Below, piece after piece: positions 1 to 11,885 of a stretch of DNA of 64,000 nt. The DNA lies in the NCBI RefSeq assembly GCF_000001735.4, contig NC_003074.8, forward strand, positions 22,327,261 through 22,391,260. The letters are read 5' to 3'. The first letter of the stretch is position 1; each line of letters starts with the position of its first letter. The stretch comes from Arabidopsis thaliana (taxonomy: Eukaryota; Streptophyta; Magnoliopsida; Brassicales; Brassicaceae). The notes below the pieces were generated by a model that was given only the letters and a program-made list of their open reading frames with translations, was not told the origin of the DNA and searched no databases. The translations under genes were made by a program, and so were the position numbers.

Positions 1-1832
1 GAATTAAAGTTACACCACCCATCACCATTTTCCATGAACAAAACGATCACAAACATAATTTAATTTTGGCATGGTCTTTATCACAGTGATTCATTTTGTA
101 TTGAGACCCGACATTTGTAATTGTTTCTGTCTACCGTCGATCTCAATATAAAATGAACCATCAGGACAATACATCATCTATATAAACTTAGAAAAATCTA
201 ACAGTTTGGTTCGACATACATAAACTAATAAATGCAATTTTATAGTTCTAATTTGTCTGCCTATTATGATATCATGAAGTGAATATAATCTTGAAACATC
301 ATCATGAAACTTACGCATGACTTAAAGATTGTCGTCTTTTAGGAAAATCTTCCGCTTATTGATTATGGATCGATAGAAAATCTTAGCTTTTGAGACTTTT
401 GTACAAAAAGAGAAGAAAAAAAAAGAAAAGAAAAAGAAGATCTTGTAACAAACTTTCAGAATCAATGTGTGGCTGCTTTTGTCTCCAACTATACCTTTTT
501 CTTTTAATGATTACTATTGCTACATAGATAACACACACCTTAAAATCGTGAAAATGTTTGAAGCAATATTTCATTTTGTGCTAAGAGATCATCAAAATTT
601 TTATTGTAGATAAGTGACTAATTTATGGTAAAGACTTGAATCACTAAAATAAACAGTTAAATTGCAAAGGGACAGGAGCGAGTGAAAGCCACGTGAGCAA
701 GGTGTGTAAAAGAGCATGGGTTTAAGCGAAAAAAATCTTGTAGTATAAATGTCAGAGCAATCACGTGGATATGCACATGACATAACGTCCACGTGTCACA
801 GAAACAAGAAAAAGGAAAAGGACACGTGGGCCTACCTTTTCGCGCGTGGCTCGTTGTCCCTCCCTCACCGGACACCCAATTTCTTTCCCAATCATTTGAT
901 GCGATTGCGATTCTGCTTTTCTTTAGCTACTTAGGGAATGACGTTTATACCCTTGGGCATCCATCATCCACTCATGAGCTTATCAAAGCCTCAATCATTC
1001 AATATGATAGCTTTTGCCTTTGTGTGTGTTTACATATTTACAGCTATACTCAGCGTGACTCGCACGTGACCTCGTCTCTACCCTTTAATAGAAGAAATTT
1101 CCCTCTTTGGGTTTGAGTAAACCAGATATGTAAACAAAAGGAAAGAAAGCTGGTTACACTCGTGGCCACTAGGATTTCATCAAATCAAATCTTGTTCGAT
1201 TTAAGACACTAATGTCGAGGACTTTTCTTTGGGCCTGTATCAGCCCACTAAAATAAAATTGTACTGAAAATCCCTTAAAACCATTTTTTCTTTTTCCAGT
1301 TCAGGTTATATATAAAATAAAAAATGAACACATCAACTATCTTAAAATAAGATGTTGTATAACGCATCTAAAGATTGTGCGTCTAGAGATATTTTAGTCA
1401 ATTTTCACTGCTGATCATAAGGGGGATTTAAAATTCGTCTGGCTAAACATGAAAATTCACTAACCAACTTCATATACCCATTAACGGTCAACACCAGAAT
1501 AAACACTCCATCAATAAGCAGAACCAAAAGAATGTAGATGATGATTGCATTGAGTTTTTGGTACCAAACCATAACCAGGTTTCGAATTCCGCATACAAAT
1601 TGGCAACATTTATGCAAAAGCAATCTACTCTCTACTCCACCAATCTCGGTTAACCGGTACATTTCTCCACGGTTATTCCTGGTCCGGTTCATTTCTTATT
1701 TTATTTGATTCGAACCATAAATGGCAAAACAGCAATTTCATGGAAGTTCCGAGGCCATTTTGCTAACGGTATAGACGGCACGGGAAGAGAAAGACCACCG
1801 GTGGAGAAAACCCTAATCCCCCAAATTCGACC
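1..1832. other. Gene-free stretch upstream of the mTERF gene
   Basis: I see no convincing coding region here; the short open frames are AT-rich or low-complexity. The stretch holds a cluster of G-boxes between 690 and 1068 (separate entry) and a telo-box-like AAACCCTAA core near 1809, just before the mTERF start, of the kind common in front of housekeeping and organelle-related genes. The left part may be the flank of a gene lying outside the window. Confidence 0.6.
690..1068. promoter_or_regulatory. Cluster of five CACGTG G-boxes
   Basis: Perfect CACGTG palindromes lie at 690-695, 762-767, 790-795, 823-828 and 1063-1068. G-boxes bind bZIP (ABF, HY5) and bHLH (PIF) factors and often mark ABA- or light-regulated promoters. 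Which gene they serve is not clear: the mTERF gene starts 765 bp downstream, and a gene left of the window could also be the target. Confidence 0.5.
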
Positions 1833-3509
1833 ATGTTCATGGTTCGATTGAAATTCGCATCGATCTCTCATAATTTCAGTACGGTGGCGGCGAAACATAG
1901 AAGAGTGCCGTCGAAATACAAGTCTCTAGCCATCGGAAAAGCCCAGCAAGCCATTACAGACTATCTCCACACCACCAGGTCTCTCTCCTACACTCACGCT
2001 GAACAAATTGCCTCAAACGCCTCCGTTTCGATTCGAAACCTCATCCTGAAACTCGATTTCTCTGTTCCTACCTTCTCCAAATCTCTTCGGAAGCATCTCA
2101 GTTACCATCCTATTAACGAATTCGAGTTTTTCTTCGAGAGCATTGGCATTGACTACAGTGAGGTTAGCGAGTTTTTGCCTGAGAAGAAATTCTTCTTCTC
2201 TGAGGATCGGACTGTGTTGGATGCAGCTTTTGCTTTATCTGGATTTGGGTTTCCTTGGAATAAGCTTGGTAAGTTGTATAAAGAGGAAAGGTTGGTTTTT
2301 GTGCAGCGTCCTGGAGAAATTGAATCCAGGCTACTTAAGTTTAAAGATATAGGATTCAGTACAGTTGCGGTGATTGGTACTTGTTTAGCGATTCCTCGTA
2401 CTCTCTGTGGAGGTGGTGAATTGGGTTCGGAGATACGTTGTTTGTTTGTTAAGCTGAAAAGACTTTTTGATGAGTTTGATTCACATCATCTTTTTGAAGA
2501 AAATGTGGATTCTTGGCTCGCCGTTAGCAGGAAGATTAGGATCTTTTACGATTTGGGTTGTGAGAATGAAGAGATGTGGGAGTTGATGTGTAGAAATAAG
2601 TCACTTTTTCTGGAATATTCTGAAGAAGCTCTGATGAATAAGGCTGGATATTTTTGTAGGTTTGGTGTTAGCAAAGAAGATGCTGCTCTTTTGATTCTTC
2701 GAAATCCCGCTATTATGAATTTTGATCTAGAGAAACCGGTGATCTCTGTTACAGGAATGCTAAAGCATTTTGGATTGAGACAGGATGAAGTGGATGCTGT
2801 TGCTCAGAAGTACCCGTATGTTTTTGGTAGAAACCAATTGAAGAATCTGCCTTATGTGCTTAGAGCAATAGATTTGCATGAAAGGATCTTTGATATATTG
2901 AAGAATGGGAACCATCATTTACTCGCTAGCTATACCTTGATGGATCCCGATGAAGACTTAGAGAGAGAGTATCAAGAAGGCTTGGAGGAGCTTCAAAACT
3001 CAAGAACCAAAAGACACAACATTCAAAAGTTGGATTTCCTTCATGAAATAGGGTTTGGCGAAAACGGCATCACCATGAAGGTACTACAACATGTACATGG
3101 TACGGCGGTAGAACTCCACGACCGATTCCAAATCTTACTAAACAGTGGCATCATTTTCTCAAAGATATGCATGTTGATAAGATCAGCACCAAAGATCTTG
3201 AATCAGAAACCACATAGCATACAAGATAAACTAAGGTTCCTCTGTGGCGAGATGGGAGATTCTTTGGATTACCTAGAGGTTTTCCCAGCTTATCTTTGTT
3301 TTGACCTGGAGAACAGAATCAGTCCAAGGTTTAGATTCCATAAGTGGCTTGTGGAGAAAGGGTTTAGCGAGAAAAGCTATTCAATCGCAAGCATTGTAGC
3401 TACAAGCGAAAAGGCCTTCATAGCTCGTCTATATGGGATTCATCCTGCAATCCCGAAACATTGGTTCGAACGCTTCTCCAGCAGAAAAACCAGAGACACT
3501 GTATCCTAA
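1833..3509 (+). CDS. SHOT1: mTERF-family mitochondrial protein (SHOT1 / mTERF18-like)
   Basis: A single uninterrupted frame encodes 558 residues. mTERF proteins are helical-repeat nucleic-acid-binding proteins of mitochondria and chloroplasts that act in organelle transcription, splicing or genome maintenance. The first 30 residues are basic, rich in Ser and Ala and nearly free of acid, as in a mitochondrial presequence. The body shows degenerate mTERF repeats of about 30 residues with recurring Leu/Pro/Phe patterns, for example near residues 280-320 (LLILRNPAIMNFDLEKPV). The ATG at 1833 is followed by an in-frame ATG at 1839 that could also be used. Family knowledge: Arabidopsis SHOT1 is a mitochondrial mTERF whose loss suppresses a heat-sensitive hot1 allele. 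The identification rests on gene order (At3g60400) and sequence type; mTERF membership is more certain than the symbol. Confidence 0.85.
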   Translation: MFMVRLKFASISHNFSTVAAKHRRVPSKYKSLAIGKAQQAITDYLHTTRSLSYTHAEQIASNASVSIRNLILKLDFSVPTFSKSLRKHLSYHPINEFEFFFESIGIDYSEVSEFLPEKKFFFSEDRTVLDAAFALSGFGFPWNKLGKLYKEERLVFVQRPGEIESRLLKFKDIGFSTVAVIGTCLAIPRTLCGGGELGSEIRCLFVKLKRLFDEFDSHHLFEENVDSWLAVSRKIRIFYDLGCENEEMWELMCRNKSLFLEYSEEALMNKAGYFCRFGVSKEDAALLILRNPAIMNFDLEKPVISVTGMLKHFGLRQDEVDAVAQKYPYVFGRNQLKNLPYVLRAIDLHERIFDILKNGNHHLLASYTLMDPDEDLEREYQEGLEELQNSRTKRHNIQKLDFLHEIGFGENGITMKVLQHVHGTAVELHDRFQILLNSGIIFSKICMLIRSAPKILNQKPHSIQDKLRFLCGEMGDSLDYLEVFPAYLCFDLENRISPRFRFHKWLVEKGFSEKSYSIASIVATSEKAFIARLYGIHPAIPKHWFERFSSRKTRDTVS

Positions 3510-4351
3510 CTGAACAAAAAGACTCTTTGGATCTTGCAGCAGTTGGGAGCAATGTACCCTTGAGGTTTTTCAGATTTGTGGACCTGAACACAAAGGGAAC
3601 CTTATTGCCTCAACTCAAAAACGTTACAAAATCTCTAAATGGTAGCAACTGCGTGTGGGAGATTGCAGATGAGACGTTTGTTTGTTTGTGGGATGTAGAA
3701 ATGATGGGCACACTTGGATAATTTTGTGGTTACCAATTAGAGTGGGAAGAACTTATCTGTACCACTCGGTGGATTCCGTTTTTGGCCTCTTCACAGATTA
3801 TGAAGTGAGAGGTTTACATACATTTTAGGATTGTATATACTACTTTTTTTTCTTCGATCAGACAACAAGAAATTGCAACTGGTTGATTTTGGGCTCCCTG
3901 AAACAATCTGCACGTGTCACAGGCCCGTGTCGGTGATAGTAGTAATGACTTGATTGCAAAACGTGGAACCAAATCGCACACTTGCCAGTGAAAATAAATC
4001 AAGCTGCTTTGTTATATACGTCCGGATAGTTTTGACTACATTTCAGCTTTAAAGTCTTGGAAAGCAAGCAAACGAGTGCGTGCAAGTCACGTGCGTCTTA
4101 CGTTTGGAGCCCTTGTGGTCAGTGTGGCAGCGGCTGTAAATCCGACGATATAGGAAGGGTAAGATAGTCATTTAACATATTTCTATCTTTTTTTTGGTTA
4201 ACACTTTGGTTTGGGGTTTCTATCAGCAATAACATAACTGCCGCTCTTCATTCTCTCTCATTTCTTTCGCTCTACATTGGCTCTGTGTTTTTTGAATTAT
4301 CTATTGATTTCCATTAGGGTTTTCTCACTTCTTTGATCGATTGAATTATAT
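3510..4351. other. Intergenic: mTERF 3' end and DUF1639 promoter
   Basis: No coding region seen. The mTERF 3' untranslated region probably ends near 3840. Two CACGTG G-boxes lie at 3911-3916 and 4088-4093. A pyrimidine-rich stretch (4240-4280) and an AGGGTTTT box near 4316 precede the next start codon, as in many plant leaders. Confidence 0.55.
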
Positions 4352-5420
4352 ATGTTCCGTCAATCCATGGCGTTTCCTCCACCGATCCATGGTTCCGATG
4401 CACCGCCGCCGCCACAGCCGCCGTCGGTGGTGAACGGGATTGAAACCTCTAGACGGCAGCAGCAACAGATTGCAGCAGCTTCTTCTTCGCCGGTGAAATC
4501 TCATCCGCTTCATAACTTCCCTTTGTCTGATCTCAGATGGGCTATGAATCACGCCAATACACACCGGCTCCGCAAAGCATCGAGTAGATCTCCGCTTCGT
4601 GAAGCTAATACTGGGAAAGGAAATCTGGTGATTGAGGAGGTGAACGAAGCTTCAGGTTCTTCGTTTGAATTGAGACCGGAGAAGAAGAAGGGAAACGCGT
4701 CTGGTGTTAGCGATTCCGCCGCAGATAGATCCGCGACGAAGTCAACGACGCCGGACGGTAGATCGAAGATCTTTATACGGATCCGCACGAAGAACAACGA
4801 AGAAACAGCTGTATCGACTGATATCGCCACCTCCGTCGCCGCCTCTGTTCAAGTGACTGATGATTCAGCTGGTCCGGCGATCGATGCTGAAGGTGAACGG
4901 ATCTCCGATGGTGGTGGTCAGGAAGCAGACGAGTTTGGACCGAAGACTTGGAATCTGAGGCCGAGGAGACCACCGCCGACGAAGAAGCGGTCAATTGGAC
5001 ACGGCGGTGGGGTATTGAAGAGCTGTAACGGTGCTTTACCGGAGAATAAATCTCTGGGAACGGTAAGAACAGAGTCAATACGATCGAGGAACGGTGTAGA
5101 TGCTAAGATGGCGACGACGGAAAGAAAGGAGAAGAAACCGAGGTTATCGATATCGCTCTCAAAGCTGGAGATAGATGAAGATATCTACGCGTTGACTGGA
5201 TCAAAACCTAGTAGAAGACCAAAGAAGAGAGCCAAGAACGTGCAGAAGCAGCTCGATGTAAGATTTTCACGTTGAATCAGAATCTTACCTTTGTTTTACT
5301 CAAACCTGACCTAACAATATTGGCTTGAATTGTTGTATGATCGTTTTTCAGGTTCTTTTCCCTGGTTTGTGGATGGGTAACGTTTCTTCAGAAGCATATA
5401 AGGTCTCAGAACATGCTTGA
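4352..5420 (+). CDS. DUF1639 family protein, two exons
   Basis: Exons are 4352-5257 and 5352-5420, giving 324 residues. The short second exon restores the conserved DUF1639 ending, in which QKQLD runs into LFPGLWM; reading on through the intron would end the protein early. The family is plant-specific and of unknown biochemical function. Residues 1-25 are Pro-rich, most of the chain is low-complexity and charged, and the conserved block lies at the C terminus (about residues 255-310: KLEIDEDIYALTGSKPSRRP followed by basic residues). The basic tract KKRAKNVQKQ could be a nuclear signal (inference). An in-frame ATG at 4367 (MAFPPP) is an alternative start. Gene order suggests At3g60410. Confidence 0.8.
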
Positions 5421-7185
5421 AAGGTATTAACATTTTTGATGAATCCGATTGGATTACTTCTTCCTGTTTACTGTTGTATAGTCTGTGATTGAGGAAATAA
5501 TGTAATTGTTTCTGAATCTTGTAGGGTTGAATGAGAATGATGTGAAGTTAATCTTGTTGAATCGGATTCGACTGAAATCAGATAGGAGCGTCGAAGAAGC
5601 TTCTTCCATTGATTGAGGTATAAAAGGTAGTGATTCAATGTTGTTTGTCATTTTTGAGTTAGACTTTCTCCTTGGTGTTATCCCTTATTGGTTCTTTGCA
5701 GTGCAACAAAATATTGTAGATTCATGAATGAAAATGTTAAATTGATTTCCCTGAAGAAGAGTTTTAGATTTGCTTGCTTGGACGATATGTGATGTGGCTA
5801 ATATTTGGTGTTCTTAGATTTCCGATAGTTAGGGACATATCATTCCTTAAGGTTAAAGTTCCTATCTTAATGTTAATGATTTGCGTCTTAACCTTACATA
5901 TTTTAAAATCCTGATTTGGTGTAGAGTGAGGATGTGAACTCTGAAGTTGCTATGATTTCGAGGTCTAGACTTAGATAAAATGGACTCACTTTGTATAATA
6001 AACCTTCACTTTCTCATGTCTCTATCTGTACTGTGATGATGCAGAACTGCGAATGATTCGTTTCTTCAAGTTTTGGCTTCATTACTGGCTCGTCGGTTTC
6101 AAGAGCCGAATTCAACTTCAACTTCAGATACGGTCTTAAGTCCTAACTGTCGGCAGTATAAAATGTGAATCAAACTAGTTTTCTGATCCAGTCGTCTTAT
6201 TTGTTACCACTGATGTGAGGTGTTGATACGGCCTCTATTTTTTTTTTTCTGTTTAATTCATTCACTTTGTGTAATAAGATTAGTGGGATAGCCTGACTTT
6301 TTGTAAAGGTGGAAAAATAAAATCAGAATTATCAACATAATTTATTTATTCCATTACTAAATTTCATAAATTAAATCATTCTAGTTTTCATTAATAAATA
6401 GAGCAAAAAAGACGGATAATTTGGTCAAACATGTAACAGAAGAAAATATAATTACCTGCAAATTTGATAGCGTTTTTACAAATTGTTATTTTAACCCCAC
6501 TTCCAAGTTCAAAGTTCAAACTCTGATCCAGTAAATTAAAGAATATAATCTGGACTTTAACGGTCAATATTATAATTTGGACTTTATACAAGGACCACAG
6601 GCTTGATGTGTCACTCTATTCATCATCAATTCATCACCTCCACTCGCTTTGTCCCTTGGTTTATCCAACTCTTCATGCACTATCCGTACACAGTAAAACC
6701 AAAAAATTACGGATTAATAACAAATTTTGATTGTTTGGACCTCTATCCATTTTGTATTTTTGGACTACTTATTAGTACTTAATTATTTACATTAGTATAT
6801 TTTACATATTGGTCCTTTTATGTATTATGTATCATGCATTAATTACATATTGTAGAAAGAGATTTGTACTAACTAGTTGACCTAAAAGAAAGAAGAAGAA
6901 GAGAGAGTCGTCTATATCGAGTGGTTTTGGTATTAATTCTTATCACGTTGGATTTATATAGATGTAAACTTCGTAGTAATAACAATGATGAGTCGTGTTT
7001 TAAAAGAATTTTGTTACTTTCTTGTGTGATAAGCTTCCTCGCAATTTCCTACTGAGGAAAAGAAATGCAATTTTAACTTCCTTCAAAAGTTTATAGTAAA
7101 AAAAACAAAACTCAACATCTCATTGCTTGCATATATGTATAAATACCTCCCACTTCTAGTAACAAAGATCACACCGAGAAAGGCA
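5421..7185. other. Intergenic with probable DUF1639 3' untranslated region
   Basis: No protein gene seen. The first ~900 bp may belong to the DUF1639 transcript. AG/GT pairs could be introns in its 3' untranslated region, but I cannot confirm them. From 6300 on the DNA is very AT-rich and serves as the promoter side of the first phosphatase-like gene. Confidence 0.45.
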
Positions 7186-8450
7186 ATGGAGTCGGCTAAA
7201 TCAATCATCGGTGGCCACCAAAATGTCATCCTGATGCGTCATGGTGATCGACTCGACAATTTCGAGCCACTCTGGACTTCAACAGCTGCGAGACCGTGGG
7301 ATCCACCGCTTGCTCAAGACGGTAAGGATCGGGCCTTTAGAACTGGTCAGAGAATCCGGTCTCAACTTGGGGTTCCGATTCACCGTGTCTTCGTCTCCCC
7401 TTTCCTCCGCTGCATCCAGACCGCTTCCGAAGTCGTTGCCGCCCTCTCAGCCGTCGATTTCGATCCCATTGCTATGTCATCTAAAGACGTGCTTTCCATC
7501 GACAATACTAAGATCAAGGTCAGTCAGAATATCTCTCTATATATTTTTTGAGACCAGGGTTTGTAGTCTAGTGGTTTTATGCTAGTGTTGGTCCGTGTCA
7601 TACATACGTTATAAAAAAAAAAAACATATATTGTGGACTATGGAAATTTTTAATGATTCTCTAAGCAAAATTCTGTTATGTTGTTCTTATAACCATGCTG
7701 ATCATTTTGATTGAAGCATTTGAGATGTTTTATGCTTATATATGTCTTGTCTCGTCTGCTTTAGGTGGCTATTGAATTTGGATTGTCCGAGATACCGCAC
7801 CCAATCTTTATTAAGAGTGAAGTTGCTCCCAAAGATGGGAAATTTGATTTCAAGATTTCAGATCTTGAAGCTATGTTTCCTGAAGGAACAGTGGATTCTA
7901 ATGTGGATATGGTTTATAAAGAGGTGCTCTATATGACTTGTTTTGTCGTGTCTTCGTTCTTAATGTTTTGTTTTGTGTGACTATATCTAAACTTTATTTC
8001 GATAATTCTCGATTCCTTGTTTGTACTGTTTAGGTGCCAGAATGGGGAGAATCTGCACAAGCCTTTGAGGATCGATATTATAAGACAGTGAAGATTCTTG
8101 CGGAGAAGTATCCTTCTGAGAACTTGCTCTTAGTCACTCATTGTAAGCAAAACAGTTATGGCTTTTTTAGTTTTTAACCAAAATTGATGTTTTCCTAATC
8201 TTGTAGTTCGTTTTTTTTTTTGGGATGGGAAATTGCAGGGGGAGCAGTAAGTGTTGCATTTTACAACTACTTCAAAGACGCAACTAAGTACGTGGTAGAT
8301 TATTGTGGTAGTGTTGAAATGAGAAGGCAGATTTTGAATGGTGATGGGTTTGGTAAATTTGAGGTAGTTACTAGTCATGGAGTATCTTATAAGTACACCA
8401 AAATCCCAGTCCATGATCATGTAGTTGTAAGCCGCCAATCTCCCCTTTAA
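7186..8450 (+). CDS. Histidine-phosphatase (phosphoglycerate mutase-like) protein, copy 1 of 4
   Basis: Exons 7186-7518, 7765-7923, 8034-8142 and 8239-8450 join in phase to 270 residues. The RHGDR motif (about residue 20) carries the phospho-accepting His of the histidine-phosphatase superfamily, and VSPFLRCIQTA supplies the conserved Arg. LLVTH, at the end of exon 3, gives the second catalytic His. Family members remove phosphate from small molecules or proteins; the C-terminal half of animal UBASH3/Sts proteins is built the same way, but the substrate of this plant clade is unknown to me. Copy 1 has Trp instead of Gly right after the second His, because the last base of exon 3 is T. I chose the start at 7186 to match the MESAKS start of copy 3; an upstream in-frame ATG at 7123 would add 21 residues. 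Likely At3g60415 or At3g60420. Confidence 0.82.
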
Positions 8451-8852
8451 CCGGTTTATATGTGAATATCTGGTTTAACGGGTTGCTTCAATAAAAAAAA
8501 ATATATAAGAATAATGGTTCAGTTATTTTCCTTTTCTTCCACAAATTTTACAAAAATATGTAAAGCTAAAGGGTTGTAATTTTTCTAACACAAAATTGTT
8601 GTTCAACAAGAATTTGTCAGAACGTATTTAAATTACCATTGCTATAAGCAAGAGAACAGTCTTAGCAAACTGCTGAAACGACAAAAAAAATTGTTCTTTA
8701 GTATTCAAAAAAAAACTTTGAACTATACGTAGTCTTCCTCATGTCTGATGCCTATTGACGAGTTTATTACAATAGTAAAAAACAAATGAAAATACAATAA
8801 AAAGTCAATGGTCTTCTTAATTGCATGTAATATACTATACTTGCATCACGCC

Positions 8853-10070
8853 ATGAAGCAGCAAGAAACAGAGCAAATGAAGTCTAAATCAAACATGGAT
8901 GGCCACCAACATGTTTTCATGATGCGCCATGGCGATCGCATTGATAAGTTTGAGCCACAATGGGTCTCGACTGCTGCTCGGCCTTGGGATCCACCGCTTA
9001 TTCAAGGCGGCATGTTTCGAGCGTTTCGAACCGGTCAGATGATCCGATCTCAGATCCATTTTCCCATTCACCGTGTCTTTGTCTCCCCTTTCCTCCGCTG
9101 CATCCAAACCGCTTCCGAAGTTATCGCCGCCCTTTCTGACCCCGACGCAAATTCGTCTGATTCCTTCGACAAACCTAAGCTCAAGGTCAAATGACCATCT
9201 ACGTATATATGTGTTTATGTTAAACTATGGAAGATTTTCAGATTTTTTCATAGATCTTAAGAACAGTTAATCGTCGTGCATGTTGTCTCTATGTCATTGA
9301 AAGTCCTATGCATTTGTTTTTCGTTACAACGTGTTTGAATGTTCTAGTTACATTATGCTAAGAGACTTGTTGTTTGTAGTGTTATAGTGTACGTACTGTA
9401 TAAGTCAATTTAAGAAGCTTGATCGTGTGCTTCAGGTTTCTATTGAATTTGGCTTGAGCGAGATGCTGAACTCAATCGCTTTTAAGCCTGAAGTTGCTCC
9501 AAAAGATGGCAAATTTGATTTCAAGATTTCAGAACTTGAAGCTATGTTTCCTGATGGAATGGTGGATCATAATGTAGACCCGGTTTACAAAGAGGTTGGT
9601 CTCTAAGAAATCTTTGCGTGTATTCTTTAGTTTGAACACAAGTCTATAAGTACAAGAATTTGACATGTTCTGTATATATACATACAGATGCCACAATGGG
9701 AAGAGACTTTGGAAAGTTGCAACAATCGATATGTTAATTTGGTCAAGACTCTTGCTGATAAGTATCCTTGTGAGAATCTGTTGTTAGTCACTCACAGTAA
9801 GTGACTCTCACATTCTGTTTTTTTTTTTTTTTCTTGTTTTATAGTGTTTTTGAGTATCATAGTCTTTTTAAAAAACTCGTCCATGGAAATGTAGGAGAAG
9901 GAGTAAGCTTTACATATGCCACATTCTATAAAGAGGCAACGCACAGGTTAGATTTTTGTGCTTGTGTTGAACTACAAAGACAGATCTCCTCTAGTGAAGT
10001 TGGAGATTTTGAAGTCGTTACAAGTCATGGTCAAGATGGTATCATGTACCCTCCCTCTAACTCCGGTTAA
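8853..10070 (+). CDS. Histidine-phosphatase (phosphoglycerate mutase-like) protein, copy 2 of 4
   Basis: Exons 8853-9185, 9436-9594, 9688-9796 and 9895-10070 give 258 residues. Exon 1 from this ATG is 333 nt, exactly as in copy 1. ATGs at 8808 and 8877 are also in frame. RHGDR and VSPFLRCIQTA are intact. After the second catalytic His the residue is Arg, where copies 3 and 4 have Gly. The C terminus is shorter than in the sister genes. Only 402 bp separate this start from the stop of copy 1, so its promoter must be short. The substrate is unknown. It arose by tandem duplication, since the intron positions and phases are the same as in its neighbours. Confidence 0.8.
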
Positions 10071-10628
10071 TTTTGTCATTGTCTTCGTATGATCCCTACG
10101 AACCGGATAAAACCGGCGTTAGCCGTCGCTTGACTGATTCAGTCTATATTGAAATCTCTGATTTTTTTTATTTTGGTTCAGAATTTGCCTTCACTTAGTA
10201 ATTTTAAATTCAAATAAAAGATATTATCATCACCATTATTTATCTATTCTCAATTGTTTCAAATTTTTGATTGCGGTTTGGTTTTGTTGTCGATTAACCT
10301 CTGATTTTCTAAATTTATTTACATCAACATACTTTTAAATACATAAACTGGTTAGCTAAGTCTCAATCAATTAAGCAATGTGGTTATTAGTCATGGAGTA
10401 TCTTTCAAATTCAAGGACCACAAAAATCCCCAATCCATGATCTTGTAGTTTCCGGTTTAGCCGGTTTTGTCCATTACGATGATGTTAAAAAAAAGTTGTT
10501 TTTATAAAACATAGAAAAGAGAAGGAACAGAAATTAAAAAAAATAAATAAAAAAGCGCCATGTATACAACAATCACTTCCAACGTAGTCTCAAAGGTCAC
10601 AGCAGCAGCAGCAACAATCAGAGCAACA
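10071..10628. other. Spacer between phosphatase copies 2 and 3
   Basis: AT-rich spacer without its own gene. Around 10380-10445 the sequence reads like the lost 3' end of a sister copy: an agtcatggagtatctt stretch and a ccatgatcttgtagtt stretch closely match the last exon of copy 1 (about 8370-8430). Part of an older duplicate, or the former end of copy 2, therefore seems to remain. A TATA-like tttttataaaac lies at about 10499-10510, before copy 3. Confidence 0.5.
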
Positions 10629-11885
10629 ATGGAGTCTGCTAAATCAAAAAATCCCGATAGCTACCAAAATATCTTGATGATGCGTCACGGTGATCGCATT
10701 GACAAAATCGATCCACTCTGGCTTGATACAGCTGCGAGACCTTGGGATCCTCCTCTCGTTCAAGACGGTATGGTTCGTGCGTTTCAAACTGGTCAACGGA
10801 TTCGATCTCAGATCCAATTTCCGATTCACCGTGTCTTCGTCTCTCCTTTTATCCGATGTATACAGACTGCTTCCGAAGTCATCGCTGCTCTCTCCGCCGT
10901 CGATTTCGATCCTAACGCTACTTCGTCCAAAGACGTCACTTCAATCGATAAATATAAGCTTAAGGTCAGATAATCGCTGTAATCGCCTTCGATTTTGAAA
11001 TCTTTTGGTGTTCCATGTGTATCTGTGAATCTCTGTTGATTGAATTCTAGTTTAAGAATGTTGAGCTGAATTGTTGTTGAATGTGTGATATTAATCATTT
11101 AAGGTTGATTATTGTATACTTCTCAGGTTTCCATTGAATTTGGTTTGAGTGAGATGCTGAATTCAATTGCTATTAAGCCTGAGATTGCTCCCAAAGATGG
11201 GAAATTCGATTTCATGATTTCAGAACTTGAAGCGATTTTTCCTGATGGAATGGTTGATCATAGTGTAGATCCTGTTTATAAAGAGGTGAGGTTTTGGAAT
11301 TTTGTAGTATCTAGACTTGTCTTGTTCTGTTTCTGTTTATCTTCTAATCTTCGAAGCAATTTGAGTTTAAACTTGATTCTCTTGTTGGCATTGTTTAGAT
11401 GCCACAATGGGAAGAGACTGTGGAAGGCTGCACAGATAGATTTCTTAGTTTGATAAAGACTCTTGCTGATAAGTATCCTTCAGAGAACTTGCTCTTGGTC
11501 ACTCACGGTAAACAAACACATTATGTTCTTAAGTCTTTTTGGATCTTTTACACATTCTTTCTGCTTTGTTTCTCTGGAGAGAACATCTTCTTCTAAGGTT
11601 TTATTAAAGCAAAGAGTCTATGAATAGTCCCTTTTATCGATCAAATTTTGTGTTTGAATGTCTCTTTGTTGAGAAAATGCAGGGGAAGGAGTAAGGACTA
11701 CATTTGCAACCTTTAAAGGCGTACATGTGTACGACGTAGAGTATTGTGGTTGTGCTGAATTGAGAAGACAGGTGTCGAGTAAAGATGGGTCTACTAAAGC
11801 TGGAGACTTTGAGGTGATCACAAGTCTTAGTCAATGTGGAATCAAGTACCATTCCTTGAGCACCACAGACCAAACTTCTGCTTAA
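10629..11885 (+). CDS. Histidine-phosphatase (phosphoglycerate mutase-like) protein, copy 3 of 4
   Basis: Exons 10629-10964, 11127-11285, 11399-11507 and 11683-11885 join to 268 residues. Exon 2 (159 nt) and exon 3 (109 nt) have the same length in all four genes. RHGDR holds the nucleophilic His, VSPFIRCIQTA the conserved Arg, and LLVTHGEGV the second His with the usual Gly. On motif grounds it looks like a working enzyme; the substrate is unknown. An in-frame ATG at 10560 would add 23 residues (MYTTITSNVVSK, then Ala-rich), which could be a weak targeting sequence. Gene order suggests At3g60440. Confidence 0.83.

Noticed and set aside
7560-7600. tRNA A-box-like gtagtctagtggttttatgc in intron 1 of phosphatase copy 1
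   Set aside because: No B box follows at the right distance and the surrounding DNA cannot fold as a tRNA. At most it is a scrap of a SINE head.
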